Shown piece after piece: positions 28,032 through 36,064 of a DNA stretch of 64,000 nucleotides. Where the stretch lies: contig JANQPA010000050.1 of the NCBI GenBank assembly GCA_028285545.1, positions 62,001 through 126,000 of the forward strand, given 5' to 3'. Numbering within the stretch: the first letter of the stretch is position 1; the number at the start of each line of letters is the position of its first letter. This DNA is from Saprospiraceae bacterium (lineage in GTDB: Bacteria > Bacteroidota > Bacteroidia > Chitinophagales > Saprospiraceae). Under the pieces are notes generated by a model. That model had not been told where the DNA came from and did no database searches. It saw nothing but the letters and a program-made list of their open reading frames with translations. A program made the position numbers and the translations under genes.

Positions 28032-28606
28032 TTTCTAAACTTGCTTACCCTGTTGTTTTGTAACATATATTTTGCTCTCGATACCTGGCAATATGCAACT
28101 CCTTCAGAATTAAAACTTAAACGACAACCCTTTTCACTCATCCAACCTATTTGTTTTCCAGGATTGCCTAAGACTAAGGCATAATCAGGCACGTCTTTAG
28201 TAATTACTGTACCTGCACCAATAAAGGCATATTGACCAATCGTATTTCCACAGATAATAGTGGCATTAGCTCCAATAGTTGCTCCTTTTTTCACAAGAGT
28301 TTTTTGGTATTGATTTTTTCTATTAACCTGAGCCCTAGGGTTAATAACATTGGTAAATACCATAGAAGGCCCTAAAAAAACCTCATCTTCGCAGATTACT
28401 CCTTCATAAATGGAGACATTATTTTGTACCTTGACTCCATTTCCGAGTATGGCATTATTTGCAACAAATACATTTTGCCCCAATGTACAATTTTGTCCAA
28501 TAATCGCTTGGGGCATCAAATGGCAGAAATGCCAAATCTTAGTACCTGAGCCGATTTGAACACCTTTATCAATTATAGCGGTTGGGTGTGAATAAATATC
28601 ATGCAT
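28028..28606 (-). CDS. wbpD: UDP-GlcNAc3NA N-acetyltransferase, WbpD type
   Basis: 192 residues from the ATG at 28606 ([15 protein letters not shown]); a TTG two codons upstream is less likely. Beta-helix repeats are continuous: [71 protein letters not shown] and [24 protein letters not shown] and [10 protein letters not shown] are hallmarks of WbpD/WlbB, which acetylates the 3-amino group of UDP-GlcNAc(3NH2)A. It overlaps wbpB by ATGA. Confidence 0.95.
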   Translation of the reverse strand: MHDIYSHPTAIIDKGVQIGSGTKIWHFCHLMPQAIIGQNCTLGQNVFVANNAILGNGVKVQNNVSIYEGVICEDEVFLGPSMVFTNVINPRAQVNRKNQYQKTLVKKGATIGANATIICGNTIGQYAFIGAGTVITKDVPDYALVLGNPGKQIGWMSEKGCRLSFNSEGVAYCQVSRAKYMLQNNRVSKFRK

Positions 28607-28684
28607 AAACAAATAACAAGTAAGTGCCTCTTCTATAATTACAAGAAGATTTATAGATAGACTTGTTACAAAACATAATTAATT

Positions 28685-29461
28685 TTAAGTTGGAATGATA
28701 TTGGTTTTTTTGTTTAATTTTTCAAAAAATGAATCTTTAGGTTTGAAAGGAATGCCAAAAAAATGAAACATTCTTTCAAATTCCTCAATATCATTTAATT
28801 TATCCAAAGAAGTCTCAAATACTTTAATGTTAGGGTATTTAATTTTGAATTCTTTTCCTAAGGCATAAGTCTCTTCTACATACCATTCTAAAAACTTAAG
28901 TTCTTTAGATTTAAATAGGTTAAGCTTTTGAGTCCAGAAGCGTAACAAGTTAAACCTGCTACGAAGGAATCGATTCAAACTATAATGTAATGGAGACATA
29001 AATATTAAATAAAATAATTTATCATACTGACTAATTGGGATTATTGGGTTTTTTTTCAAAGGATTAATCAGCCAAGCTAACCCTGAAGGTGTCATTGGTG
29101 TACAGCTAATTTTTTTATAGCTTTTCGCAATAGCTTTTTTGTCTCTTTTTAAAAAAATAACTCCCATATTTTCTTGAGGAATATATTGGGGTAATAGCCA
29201 ACCAAACCCCTTAATAAAAGTATGATTCGTTTCAGCATAAATGGTATTAGGTTTGTGGAGGAGAGAGATAGATTCTAGCTTTTCTTCAATCATTTTACTC
29301 ATTAATACAGGATTGCTATCCATGTATTCTTTCATAGCTTCTCCATTCATTATTGGATGCGGTTCATGAAATGAAGAAATGCTTTCAAATTCTGCTAATA
29401 TATTTGATAAGTAATGAGATCCAGAACGCCCAGTATTTATTGAAAATATGTACTTAATCAT
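28685..29461 (-). CDS. Sulfotransferase-like protein
   Basis: 258 residues. YIFSINTGRSGSHYLSNIL at 4-22 is a PAPS-binding P-loop (TGRSGSHYL) as in sulfotransferase families. SFHEPHPIMNG near 34 and VIFLKRDKKAIAKSYKKI near 130-147 (KRDxxxxxxS, the 3'-phosphate site) follow, and EFKIKYPNIKVFETSLDKL near 208 is the late block. It lies between the Wzc-like gene (85 bp) and wbpD (79 bp), a looser spacing than its neighbours. Together with the gene at 24,205-24,858 it suggests a sulfated glycan. Confidence 0.8.
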   Translation of the reverse strand: MIKYIFSINTGRSGSHYLSNILAEFESISSFHEPHPIMNGEAMKEYMDSNPVLMSKMIEEKLESISLLHKPNTIYAETNHTFIKGFGWLLPQYIPQENMGVIFLKRDKKAIAKSYKKISCTPMTPSGLAWLINPLKKNPIIPISQYDKLFYLIFMSPLHYSLNRFLRSRFNLLRFWTQKLNLFKSKELKFLEWYVEETYALGKEFKIKYPNIKVFETSLDKLNDIEEFERMFHFFGIPFKPKDSFFEKLNKKTNIIPT

Positions 29462-29545
29462 ATAAAATCCTGCATAATGAATTAACCTGAATAATATTTT
29501 GATAAAGCAGTTTAATCTTATAATTTATCCTTATTATAAATAAAA

Positions 29546-31930
29546 TTAATTTCGTTGTAAGATTCCCCATCTACGCTTTCTCTTCTTATCATCATCATAA
29601 TACCCATACCCGTATCCATACCCGTATCCATACCCGTATCCATACCCGTATCCATATCCACTTCGTTTTTTGACTCCATTGAGTACTATCCCCATTTTAG
29701 GCAGTTTACTCTTTTGATAAATGTCATCAATCATCTTTATTAGCCCTTTTTTAGTTTTTCCAGATCGTACGACGATAATTGATTTGTCTACCATGTTTTT
29801 AAATAATAAGGCATCTGTAACAAGGCCAACTGGAGGTGTATCAATTAAAATGCGATCGTACCGTTGTTTTAAATACTGAATTAATTCTTGTGTTTGAGGC
29901 ATCATAATCAATTCTGCAGGATTTGGAGGAATGGCACCACAGCTGATAAAGTCTATGTTTTCGTAATTAGGACAAGGACGAACGATTTCTGAAATATCTA
30001 CACCTCCTACTAAATAATGTGTCAACCCTGTTCCCTCTCTGCTTCCCGTTAAATACTGGGCTAATTTGGGTTTTCTAAGATCAAAGCCTAATAAAATGGT
30101 TTTTTTGCCAGAAAGTGCTTCACTTAAGCCCAGATTTATAGTAATAAAGCTCTTTCCCTCACCACTTACAGATGAGGTTACAAGAATGGTCTGCTGATTT
30201 TCATCCTCTGTTTTTATGTATTGCAAATTTGTTCTTAACAATCGAAACATCTCAGCAATAGAAGAACGACTACTTTTTTGAATAACTATGGGCTGATTTT
30301 TATTAGATTGACCAATAGATCCTAAATAAGGGGTTCTTGTTAAAGATTCGAGATCTTGCCGACTATAAATGTTATTGTCTAAAAAGAATAATCCTAGGAT
30401 AATAAAAGAAGGAAGTGAAATTCCCAAAAATATGCCTAACAAATAATATCGTTGTCGATTGGGAGACACAATCCCGCTACTGATAACGGGCTCTAAAACC
30501 CTTAAATTAGACACTTGTGCAGCAATTGAAAGTGCTGTTTCTTCTCTTTTTTGCAATAAGTAAAGAAATAGCGATTCTTTTATTTGCTGTTGCCGCATAA
30601 TTTGTAACAGTTCTCTTTCGTTTTTTGGAATTAAATTGATAATGCTTTCTAGTGGCGTGACTCTTTCTTGGATGGCTACTCTTTTTTGTTTAATCTCATT
30701 TAGCAATGTTTCAATACCTAAAAGGATATTCTCTCTTAAAAAATCCAAACGCTCACCATAAGTTATATAGGCAGGATTTTCATTTGTAGCATTCTCAAGA
30801 AAGTTATCCCTTTCAAATATAGTTTGATTAAAACTTTTAATATTTTCCAGCATTAACCCAGAAATTAATCCTGAAGTAACGGGTAATAATGCAAATTCGT
30901 TAGAATCAGCTTTAATATAGCTTTTTAGATTATCCAATAATTCTTCATTTAACATTAAAACATTCAATTGCTCATCAGCTACATTTACTTTATTTAGGTA
31001 TTCTCTAGCTCGAATATTAATATCTACCGGGAAATTAAAGCTTTGTTTAAACCCTTCAACTTCTTTTTCTACATCGTATAGTTCACGAGTGATGAAGTCC
31101 AACCGTTCATCTATAAAAGCCAATGTTTTTTTACCGGATTCATTCTTCTTTTCGATTACGCTAGAATTATAAACACCTATTAAAGTACTTATTATATCAA
31201 TGGCTTTCCTAGGGTTTTCATCTCGCATGCTAATAGCAATAACATTAGAAGTTCCAATGCTGCTCATTTCTAATTTTCGGGCATACCTCCTTGCAACAGC
31301 TGATGGCCTTTGAATTCGGAGCAAATAGGTTTCTCCTGGAAGCACGTTAAAACGAGGACTTAATACGAAATTTAATTGTTGGTATTCAAAAGGAATATCA
31401 AAATACTGCACTATTGTATCCTTTTCTCCAGACAAAAGGATAAATTTATCATTATCTATAGTTTTTATTTTTAGAGATTTCCCGTAAGCTCTTTGCTTGG
31501 GGTATACCTCAGAAATGACAAAGGGACAAGAATGGTAAGCATCTGAGGTTTTTATTCTTCCCTCCTGAAAATAAGAATATTGTAGATCTAGTGAATCAAT
31601 TACTTTAATCATCATGGAACTTGAACCAAAAATTTGAAGTTCATTTTCCATCATTGAATTACCTGGAGTAAAGCCTAATTCCTGAGCAATAATATTTTCC
31701 GAAATAGGTTGTTGTGAATCTTCATTAACAAGTACTCTTCCTGATATCGAATAAATATTAGGGGTATATCTTAAAATAGTCCAGGCAACTGAATAACTTA
31801 CCAATAATCCTAGTAAAATCCAATACCATTTATTCAATAATAAAAATAAAATACGCTTAAAATCTAACTCCTGTGTAGGTGCTGGATTTTCAATATGTCC
31901 ATTCACGCCATTCACTAATTCAGTTCCCAT
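29546..31930 (-). CDS. Wzc-like polysaccharide co-polymerase with tyrosine autokinase domain
   Basis: 794 residues. An N-terminal Wzz domain lies between two membrane helices (about 35-55 and 505-525), with a long coiled-coil region about 280-470. The BY-kinase domain has Walker A TSSVSGEGKSF at 585-595, Walker A' ILLGFDLRKPKL near 612-623 and Walker B RILIDTPPVGLV near 693-704. The tail has ten Gly-Tyr dipeptides and one more Tyr (about 758-778), followed by a basic DDDKKRKRRW end; this replaces the usual tyrosine cluster that is autophosphorylated and reset by the CpsB-type phosphatase at 32,765-33,511. It would control chain length and export with the Wza-like protein upstream. Confidence 0.93.
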   Translation of the reverse strand: MGTELVNGVNGHIENPAPTQELDFKRILFLLLNKWYWILLGLLVSYSVAWTILRYTPNIYSISGRVLVNEDSQQPISENIIAQELGFTPGNSMMENELQIFGSSSMMIKVIDSLDLQYSYFQEGRIKTSDAYHSCPFVISEVYPKQRAYGKSLKIKTIDNDKFILLSGEKDTIVQYFDIPFEYQQLNFVLSPRFNVLPGETYLLRIQRPSAVARRYARKLEMSSIGTSNVIAISMRDENPRKAIDIISTLIGVYNSSVIEKKNESGKKTLAFIDERLDFITRELYDVEKEVEGFKQSFNFPVDINIRAREYLNKVNVADEQLNVLMLNEELLDNLKSYIKADSNEFALLPVTSGLISGLMLENIKSFNQTIFERDNFLENATNENPAYITYGERLDFLRENILLGIETLLNEIKQKRVAIQERVTPLESIINLIPKNERELLQIMRQQQIKESLFLYLLQKREETALSIAAQVSNLRVLEPVISSGIVSPNRQRYYLLGIFLGISLPSFIILGLFFLDNNIYSRQDLESLTRTPYLGSIGQSNKNQPIVIQKSSRSSIAEMFRLLRTNLQYIKTEDENQQTILVTSSVSGEGKSFITINLGLSEALSGKKTILLGFDLRKPKLAQYLTGSREGTGLTHYLVGGVDISEIVRPCPNYENIDFISCGAIPPNPAELIMMPQTQELIQYLKQRYDRILIDTPPVGLVTDALLFKNMVDKSIIVVRSGKTKKGLIKMIDDIYQKSKLPKMGIVLNGVKKRSGYGYGYGYGYGYGYGYGYGYYDDDKKRKRRWGILQRN
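29601..29660 (-). repeat. 12-bp tandem repeat encoding the Gly-Tyr tail of the Wzc-like kinase
   Basis: On the coding strand the unit GGATACGGGTAT occurs about four times in a row, with degenerate half units on each side, giving ten Gly-Tyr pairs. The unit is a multiple of three, so gain or loss by slippage would change the number of tyrosines without a frameshift. Confidence 0.9.
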
Positions 31931-31941
31931 AATTTTTATAA

Positions 31942-32739
31942 TTATCTAGTTACTAATGTGACAATAATGGTAACCAATGAAAGGGCTGCAGACCCAAATG
32001 AAAGGGCTCTAGAAAAGGGATCTGCAACAGTTGCCACGCGAGCCTTGATGGGTTCTACATAAACATAATCATTCTGTTGTAAATAGAAGTAAGGAGATTG
32101 AAAAATGTCAGAGGATTGTAGGTTAAGTCGGGCATGTTTTCTAACTCCTTCTTCCTCTCTCGTAACTAGTACATTTGCTCTATTCGCATAATTAGTGAAA
32201 TCACCAGACAATCCAATAGCTTCTAAGATAGTGATCCTTTGACTAGGAACATTTACTGTACCAGGTCTGTTGACTTCACCAGATACAGTAACTTTAAAAT
32301 TAAGAATTCGTACGTTGATAACAGGATCTTTTAAATAAGGTTGTATTTTTTCGGAAATTATCTTTTTTATTTCTCGAGTAGTGCGACCTGCAATATTTAG
32401 TTTGCCAAGTGTTGGGAAATCAATGTTTCCTTCATTATCCACTAAGTAACCAGTAAAAAGTCCAATGTTTTGAGTGTTTTGAATAAAACCTGCATTATTT
32501 CCTATTCCTTGATCTAAATTAAAGGGAGCTGCTGCCTCTGGAGGAAAGGAAGAAACCTTAATACTCAATAAATCCTGAGGAGCAATTTTCAAATCCACAA
32601 AATTGTTAATCGCCTCCGGAGGAATAGAATCATTAATCGGCGCAAAAGACACCAACTCCGGATACCGCACACATGAATTCATTGACAAAGTGGCGAGTAA
32701 AAATCCAAGCAAACAGATCGGGTAAATATGTTTTCTCAT
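31942..32739 (-). CDS. Wza-like outer-membrane polysaccharide export lipoprotein
   Basis: 265 residues. A signal sequence ends in the lipobox LSMNSC with the modified Cys near 23. The polysaccharide export domain has VDLKIAPQDLLSIKVSSF near 47, GYLVDNEGNIDFPTLGKLNIAGRTTREI near 98-125 and YLKDPVINVRIL near 138. One SLBB-type segment follows: KVTVSGEVNRPGTVNVPSQRITILEAIGLSGDF near 150-182. A C-terminal hydrophobic segment (about 240-263) replaces the amphipathic helix of E. coli Wza. It partners the Wzc-like protein 11 bp downstream. Confidence 0.93.
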   Translation of the reverse strand: MRKHIYPICLLGFLLATLSMNSCVRYPELVSFAPINDSIPPEAINNFVDLKIAPQDLLSIKVSSFPPEAAAPFNLDQGIGNNAGFIQNTQNIGLFTGYLVDNEGNIDFPTLGKLNIAGRTTREIKKIISEKIQPYLKDPVINVRILNFKVTVSGEVNRPGTVNVPSQRITILEAIGLSGDFTNYANRANVLVTREEEGVRKHARLNLQSSDIFQSPYFYLQQNDYVYVEPIKARVATVADPFSRALSFGSAALSLVTIIVTLVTR

Positions 32740-32764
32740 TCGTTATAGTAATTCTTGATTGGAT

Positions 32765-33511
32765 TTAATTTGTTTCACTAAAAAGCGCTTTATTCTTAAA
32801 TGGGTAGTCGTCGAGTAATTTAGCTATCCTTTTGTCCTTTAGTGCGTATTGCAGATGCTCAGCGTGATTGTCATGATGTAGATCGGTACCCAGAAAATCA
32901 ATTAAACCTTCCTTGATTAAATTCCTTGCATTTTGCTGTACTGCTCGGTCGTAATATCCCGTCAAAGATAAGAGGTTTAATTGTAAGAGGCAGCCTAATT
33001 CCTTGATCCTGTGATATTTTTCTATATTCCCTTTGTAGTATAAGTATCTTTCCGGATGGGCCATAATGGGCTGGTATCCCTTAATTTGCATCTGAAAAAG
33101 AAGATTTTCGAGTTCTTGAGGTGGGCTAAAAAAAGACATTTCTACTAATACATAATTATCTTTTAAAGTCAACAATTCTTTACGATCTAGTAATTCGGCA
33201 AAATGCTCATCCATAAAATACTCGGCTGCTGCATCTATTTCGATAGGAATGTTTTCTTTCTCAATGGCTTTTTTCAACTTTCCCAGTCCTAAAATGATGT
33301 CCTTTTTAGTGTTGGGGTAAAATTCTTGATATACATGAGGAGTGGTAATAAGCTTTTTGTACCCCATGGCTACCATCTTTTTAATCAATTCTAATGCATG
33401 CTCCATATCTGGTGCTCCATCATCAATCCCAGGAATCAAATGGGAGTGGATGTCTACTTCCAGGACAGAGTAGTCGATTTGAGGAATGGTTTTTTTGAAG
33501 AGGTTGAGCAT
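32765..33511 (-). CDS. PHP-type tyrosine-protein phosphatase, CpsB/YwqE family
   Basis: 248 residues. Metal-binding motifs are VDIHSHLIPGIDDGAPDME at 19-37, LITTPHVYQEFY near 54, EIDAAAEYFMDEHF near 91-105, PIMAHPERYLYYK near 152 and IDFLGTDLHHDNH near 202. In Gram-positive and Bacteroidota systems this enzyme dephosphorylates the tyrosine-rich tail of the BY-kinase, here the Gly-Tyr tail. The three genes phosphatase, Wza-like and Wzc-like lie in order. Confidence 0.93.
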   Translation of the reverse strand: MLNLFKKTIPQIDYSVLEVDIHSHLIPGIDDGAPDMEHALELIKKMVAMGYKKLITTPHVYQEFYPNTKKDIILGLGKLKKAIEKENIPIEIDAAAEYFMDEHFAELLDRKELLTLKDNYVLVEMSFFSPPQELENLLFQMQIKGYQPIMAHPERYLYYKGNIEKYHRIKELGCLLQLNLLSLTGYYDRAVQQNARNLIKEGLIDFLGTDLHHDNHAEHLQYALKDKRIAKLLDDYPFKNKALFSETN

Positions 33512-33514
33512 GGA

Positions 33515-33543
33515 TTAGTAGTCTAGTAGTCTGGTAGTCTGGA
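33515..33543. repeat. Short tandem repeat (TAGTCTGG-like, 8 bp)
   Basis: Three imperfect copies of the 8-mer TAGTCTGG lie just upstream of the phosphatase gene, in the 120-bp gap after the epimerase gene. No clear promoter or terminator is seen in this gap. Confidence 0.6.
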
Positions 33544-33631
33544 ATTTAGGGATTGCTAATTATTTATGGTTTTCGTAGCCTTAAAATGTATTGTTTACGC
33601 AAATTTCGCAGATTCCAGAGATCAACTTTTA

Positions 33632-34711
33632 TTATAAAATACTTTTTTGAAAAGAGACTCTTCTTTCATAATACTTCAAATACCAATCAATAAATGCTTC
33701 TAATCCTTTTCGCAGGGGAGTATTGGGATGGTAATTAAAATTATTTCGCAGACCACCCACATCTGCATAAGTAGATTCCACATCTCCTGGTTGCATCGGC
33801 ATCATTTCTTTTTGTGCTTCTTTTCCTAATATGTCTTCTATGGTGGAAATAAAATCCAATAATTTAGTAGGTTGATTATTTCCAATATTGTAAATGCGAT
33901 AAGGAGCAGAGGAACTTGATGGGTCGGGGTGTTCGCCCGTCCACTGATTATTTGATGAGGGTGGGGTAGGGATGATGTTCAAAATCCCATTTATTATGTC
34001 ATCAATATAAGTGAAGTCCCTACTCATCTTGCCATGGTTGAATACTTTAATAGGTTTATTGTTTAAAATGGCATTGGTAAACAGAAAATAAGCCATATCC
34101 GGGCGCCCCCAGGGGCCGTAGACCGTGAAAAAACGAAGACCTGTAGTGGGTATGCCAAATAAATGACTGTAGGTGTGGGCCATTAATTCATTGCTCTTTT
34201 TAGTGGCCGCATATAATGAAACAGGATGGTCTACATTATCCTCTGTTGAAAATGGGATTTTTCTATTTAATCCATATACACTTGAACTACTGGCATATAC
34301 CAAATGCTTGACAGGATAATTGCGACAGCATTCCAGAAGATTTGAGAAGCCTATGATATTACTATTAATGTAGGCTTTAGGGTTTTTGATGCTGTAACGG
34401 ACGCCTGCCTGTGCTGCCAGATGACAAACTACATCAAACTCTTCTTGTCGGAAAATTTTGTCCAGCGCCTGATGATCTTCTAGTCTTACCTGGATAAACC
34501 GATAATTGGGATGGCGTTCACTTGTCACCATTTCTTTATAGGCTACAAAACGTCTGTTGATGCCAGCATTTTCTAATCGGTCAATTTTAAGACTCACATC
34601 ATAATAGTTGTTAATGCTGTCCAGGCCTACTACTTCATGTCCTTCTATTAGCAAGCGGTTGACTAAATGGTAGCCAATGAATCCTGCTGTTCCGGTGACG
34701 AGTATTTTCAT
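33632..34711 (-). CDS. NAD-dependent nucleotide-sugar epimerase (UDP-glucuronate 4-epimerase-like)
   Basis: 359 residues, extended SDR fold. NAD-binding VTGTAGFIGYHLVNRLL at 5-21, DSINNYYDVSLKIDRL near 32-47 (the NxYYD block of CapI/GAE-type uronate 4-epimerases), LAAQAGVRYSIKNP near 98, YASSSSVYGLN near 140 and catalytic YAATKKSNE near 167 are present. CapI-type enzymes interconvert UDP-GlcA and UDP-GalA; WbgU-like GlcNAcA/GalNAcA epimerases look similar. It could also epimerise the amino-uronic acids of this locus. 61 bp separate it from rmlA. Confidence 0.85.
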   Translation of the reverse strand: MKILVTGTAGFIGYHLVNRLLIEGHEVVGLDSINNYYDVSLKIDRLENAGINRRFVAYKEMVTSERHPNYRFIQVRLEDHQALDKIFRQEEFDVVCHLAAQAGVRYSIKNPKAYINSNIIGFSNLLECCRNYPVKHLVYASSSSVYGLNRKIPFSTEDNVDHPVSLYAATKKSNELMAHTYSHLFGIPTTGLRFFTVYGPWGRPDMAYFLFTNAILNNKPIKVFNHGKMSRDFTYIDDIINGILNIIPTPPSSNNQWTGEHPDPSSSSAPYRIYNIGNNQPTKLLDFISTIEDILGKEAQKEMMPMQPGDVESTYADVGGLRNNFNYHPNTPLRKGLEAFIDWYLKYYERRVSFQKSIL

Positions 34712-34723
34712 TTATTATTTTAT

Positions 34724-34760
34724 ACAGTCTGAAGACTGTTTTCCGGACACCGTAAACGGT
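34724..34760. other. Two small hairpins between rmlA and the epimerase gene
   Basis: ACAGTC-TGAA-GACTGT (34724-34739) and ACCGT-AA-ACGGT (34749-34760) lie in the 60-bp gap. Neither is followed by a T-run on the minus strand, so these may be mRNA processing or pausing sites rather than terminators. Confidence 0.4.
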
Positions 34761-34771
34761 ATAGTCCAGTT

Positions 34772-35632
34772 TTATTGAATTAAATTAATAAGATATTGCC
34801 CATAACCACTCTTCATCAGTGGTTCTGCTATTTCTTCCAGTTTATCAGAGCTGATGAATCCTTTTCTGTAAGCAGTGGCTTCCGGGCAACCAATCTTTAT
34901 TCCTTGTCGATTTTCGATGGCCTGAATAAACTGAGAAGCTTGCATTAAAGAATCAATTGTACCGGTATCCAGCCAGGCCGTTCCTCGTTCTAATACTCCT
35001 ACTTTTAGCTTTCCTGCTTCTAGATAATGTTTGTTTACATCTGTAATTTCGAGTTCTCCTCTGGCAGATGGTTTTATGGATTTAGCGACATCCACCACAC
35101 TATTGTCATAGAAATAGAGTCCTGGTACTGCATATTTTGACTTAGGTTTTGGAGGCTTTTCTTCAATGGAAATGGCGTTTAGATCTTTATCAAATTCAAC
35201 TACACCATATCTATGCGGATCAGAAACCTCGTAGGCAAAGATTACTCCTCCCAAAGGATTATTGTTCTCCAAAAGGGTTTGTTCTAGGCCTGCCCCATAA
35301 AAGATATTATCCCCCAGAATCAGTGCAGCTTTTTCTGTCCCCAGAAAATGTTCCCCCAAAATAAAAGCCTGTGCAAGGCCATCAGGTGAAGGCTGTTCTA
35401 TATAATCGAATTCACAGCCCCATTGACTACCATCTTTAAGGAGTTCTTTAAACTTAGGTAAATCTCTAGGACTGGATATGATAAGGATTTCCCGGATATT
35501 TGCCATCATCAAAATAGATAATGGATAATAAATCATCGGCTTATCATAGACTGGCATTAATTGTTTACTAACTGCTAATGTCAGTGGGAACAGCCTTGTT
35601 CCTAGTCCACCCGCTAATATGATTCCTTTCAT
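34772..35632 (-). CDS. rmlA: Glucose-1-phosphate thymidylyltransferase
   Basis: 286 residues, the short RmlA length. [17 protein letters not shown] at 2-18, [18 protein letters not shown] at 23-40, [12 protein letters not shown] near 79-90, [11 protein letters not shown] near 104-114, [20 protein letters not shown] near 160-180 and [10 protein letters not shown] near 217-226 are all intact. It makes dTDP-glucose, the entry to dTDP-4-amino-6-deoxy sugars (VioA/VioB-like genes) and dTDP-rhamnose. RmlB, C and D are not in the window. Confidence 0.95.
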   Translation of the reverse strand: MKGIILAGGLGTRLFPLTLAVSKQLMPVYDKPMIYYPLSILMMANIREILIISSPRDLPKFKELLKDGSQWGCEFDYIEQPSPDGLAQAFILGEHFLGTEKAALILGDNIFYGAGLEQTLLENNNPLGGVIFAYEVSDPHRYGVVEFDKDLNAISIEEKPPKPKSKYAVPGLYFYDNSVVDVAKSIKPSARGELEITDVNKHYLEAGKLKVGVLERGTAWLDTGTIDSLMQASQFIQAIENRQGIKIGCPEATAYRKGFISSDKLEEIAEPLMKSGYGQYLINLIQ

Positions 35633-35839
35633 CTACTTTGTAATTATTGAAATACTCAATACCTGATACCCATTACTCGATACTATCAAAAAGGCATACG
35701 GCTTCGCCTCTGAAAAGTCGCAAGCCTTTTCACCATACTTAAACCGGCCTTGAAAAATAGACGTCAACGTTTAGTCTAAATCTATTGTTTTGGGTATAAT
35801 CCAGCCATTATACAAATGGCTTTAAAATCAAATAGTTAT

Positions 35840-35865
35840 ATTCTTTTTTCTTGATAAAAAAGAAT
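35840..35865. repeat. Perfect 10-bp inverted repeat
   Basis: ATTCTTTTTT and AAAAAAGAAT are separated by 6 bases. CTTGAT in the loop also pairs with ATCAAG at 35872-35877, so two alternative hairpins are possible. The arrangement resembles AT-rich palindromic repeats I have seen between genes in other Bacteroidota, which is a recollection and not a match. Confidence 0.65.
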
Positions 35866-35881
35866 CAAAAAATCAAGACTG

Positions 35882-36005
35882 TATTCAAATCTTAGCGCTA
35901 TTTCAATATCTAAAAGGCTAAAATGAATAAACTCGTCTCCTTTGTCGACTCAAACAGTATTCATTTTTTAATCCCTTTTAGCCATCGAAATAGCTAATTT
36001 GAATA
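35882..36005. repeat. Long imperfect inverted repeat, 48-bp arms
   Basis: The arms 35882-35929 and 35958-36005 both begin or end with TATTCAAAT and TGAATA at their outer and inner edges, with matching CTATTTC, CTAAAAGG and TAAAA blocks and a few small indels. The loop is 28 bases. It lies just downstream of the NusG-like antiterminator gene and upstream of rmlA, so it could form an mRNA hairpin or be a small mobile palindrome. Confidence 0.75.
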
Positions 36006-36064
36006 ATGTCAAAACTCCTCAGCATTTATAGAGCAAAGCTTCCTAAAAAAAGGGCTTTGTACTA

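Larger units (their letters stand above)
35633..36064. other. 432-bp gap between the NusG-like gene and rmlA
   Basis: No gene is seen. The gap holds a 10-bp perfect stem (35840-35865), a long inverted repeat (35882-36005) and a CAAAGC/GCTTTG pair (36034-36059). No TAnnTTTG element was found on the minus strand, so rmlA may be read through from upstream. It is the longest gap inside an otherwise tightly packed locus. Confidence 0.7.

Noticed and set aside
29601-29660. CRISPR-like or intergenic satellite array
   Set aside because: The repeats are contiguous 12-mers without spacers and lie in frame inside the Wzc-like coding sequence.
36034-36059. Intrinsic terminator of the NusG-like gene (CAAAGC/GCTTTG)
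   Set aside because: The stem is only 6 bp, the loop is long and no T-run follows on the minus strand.
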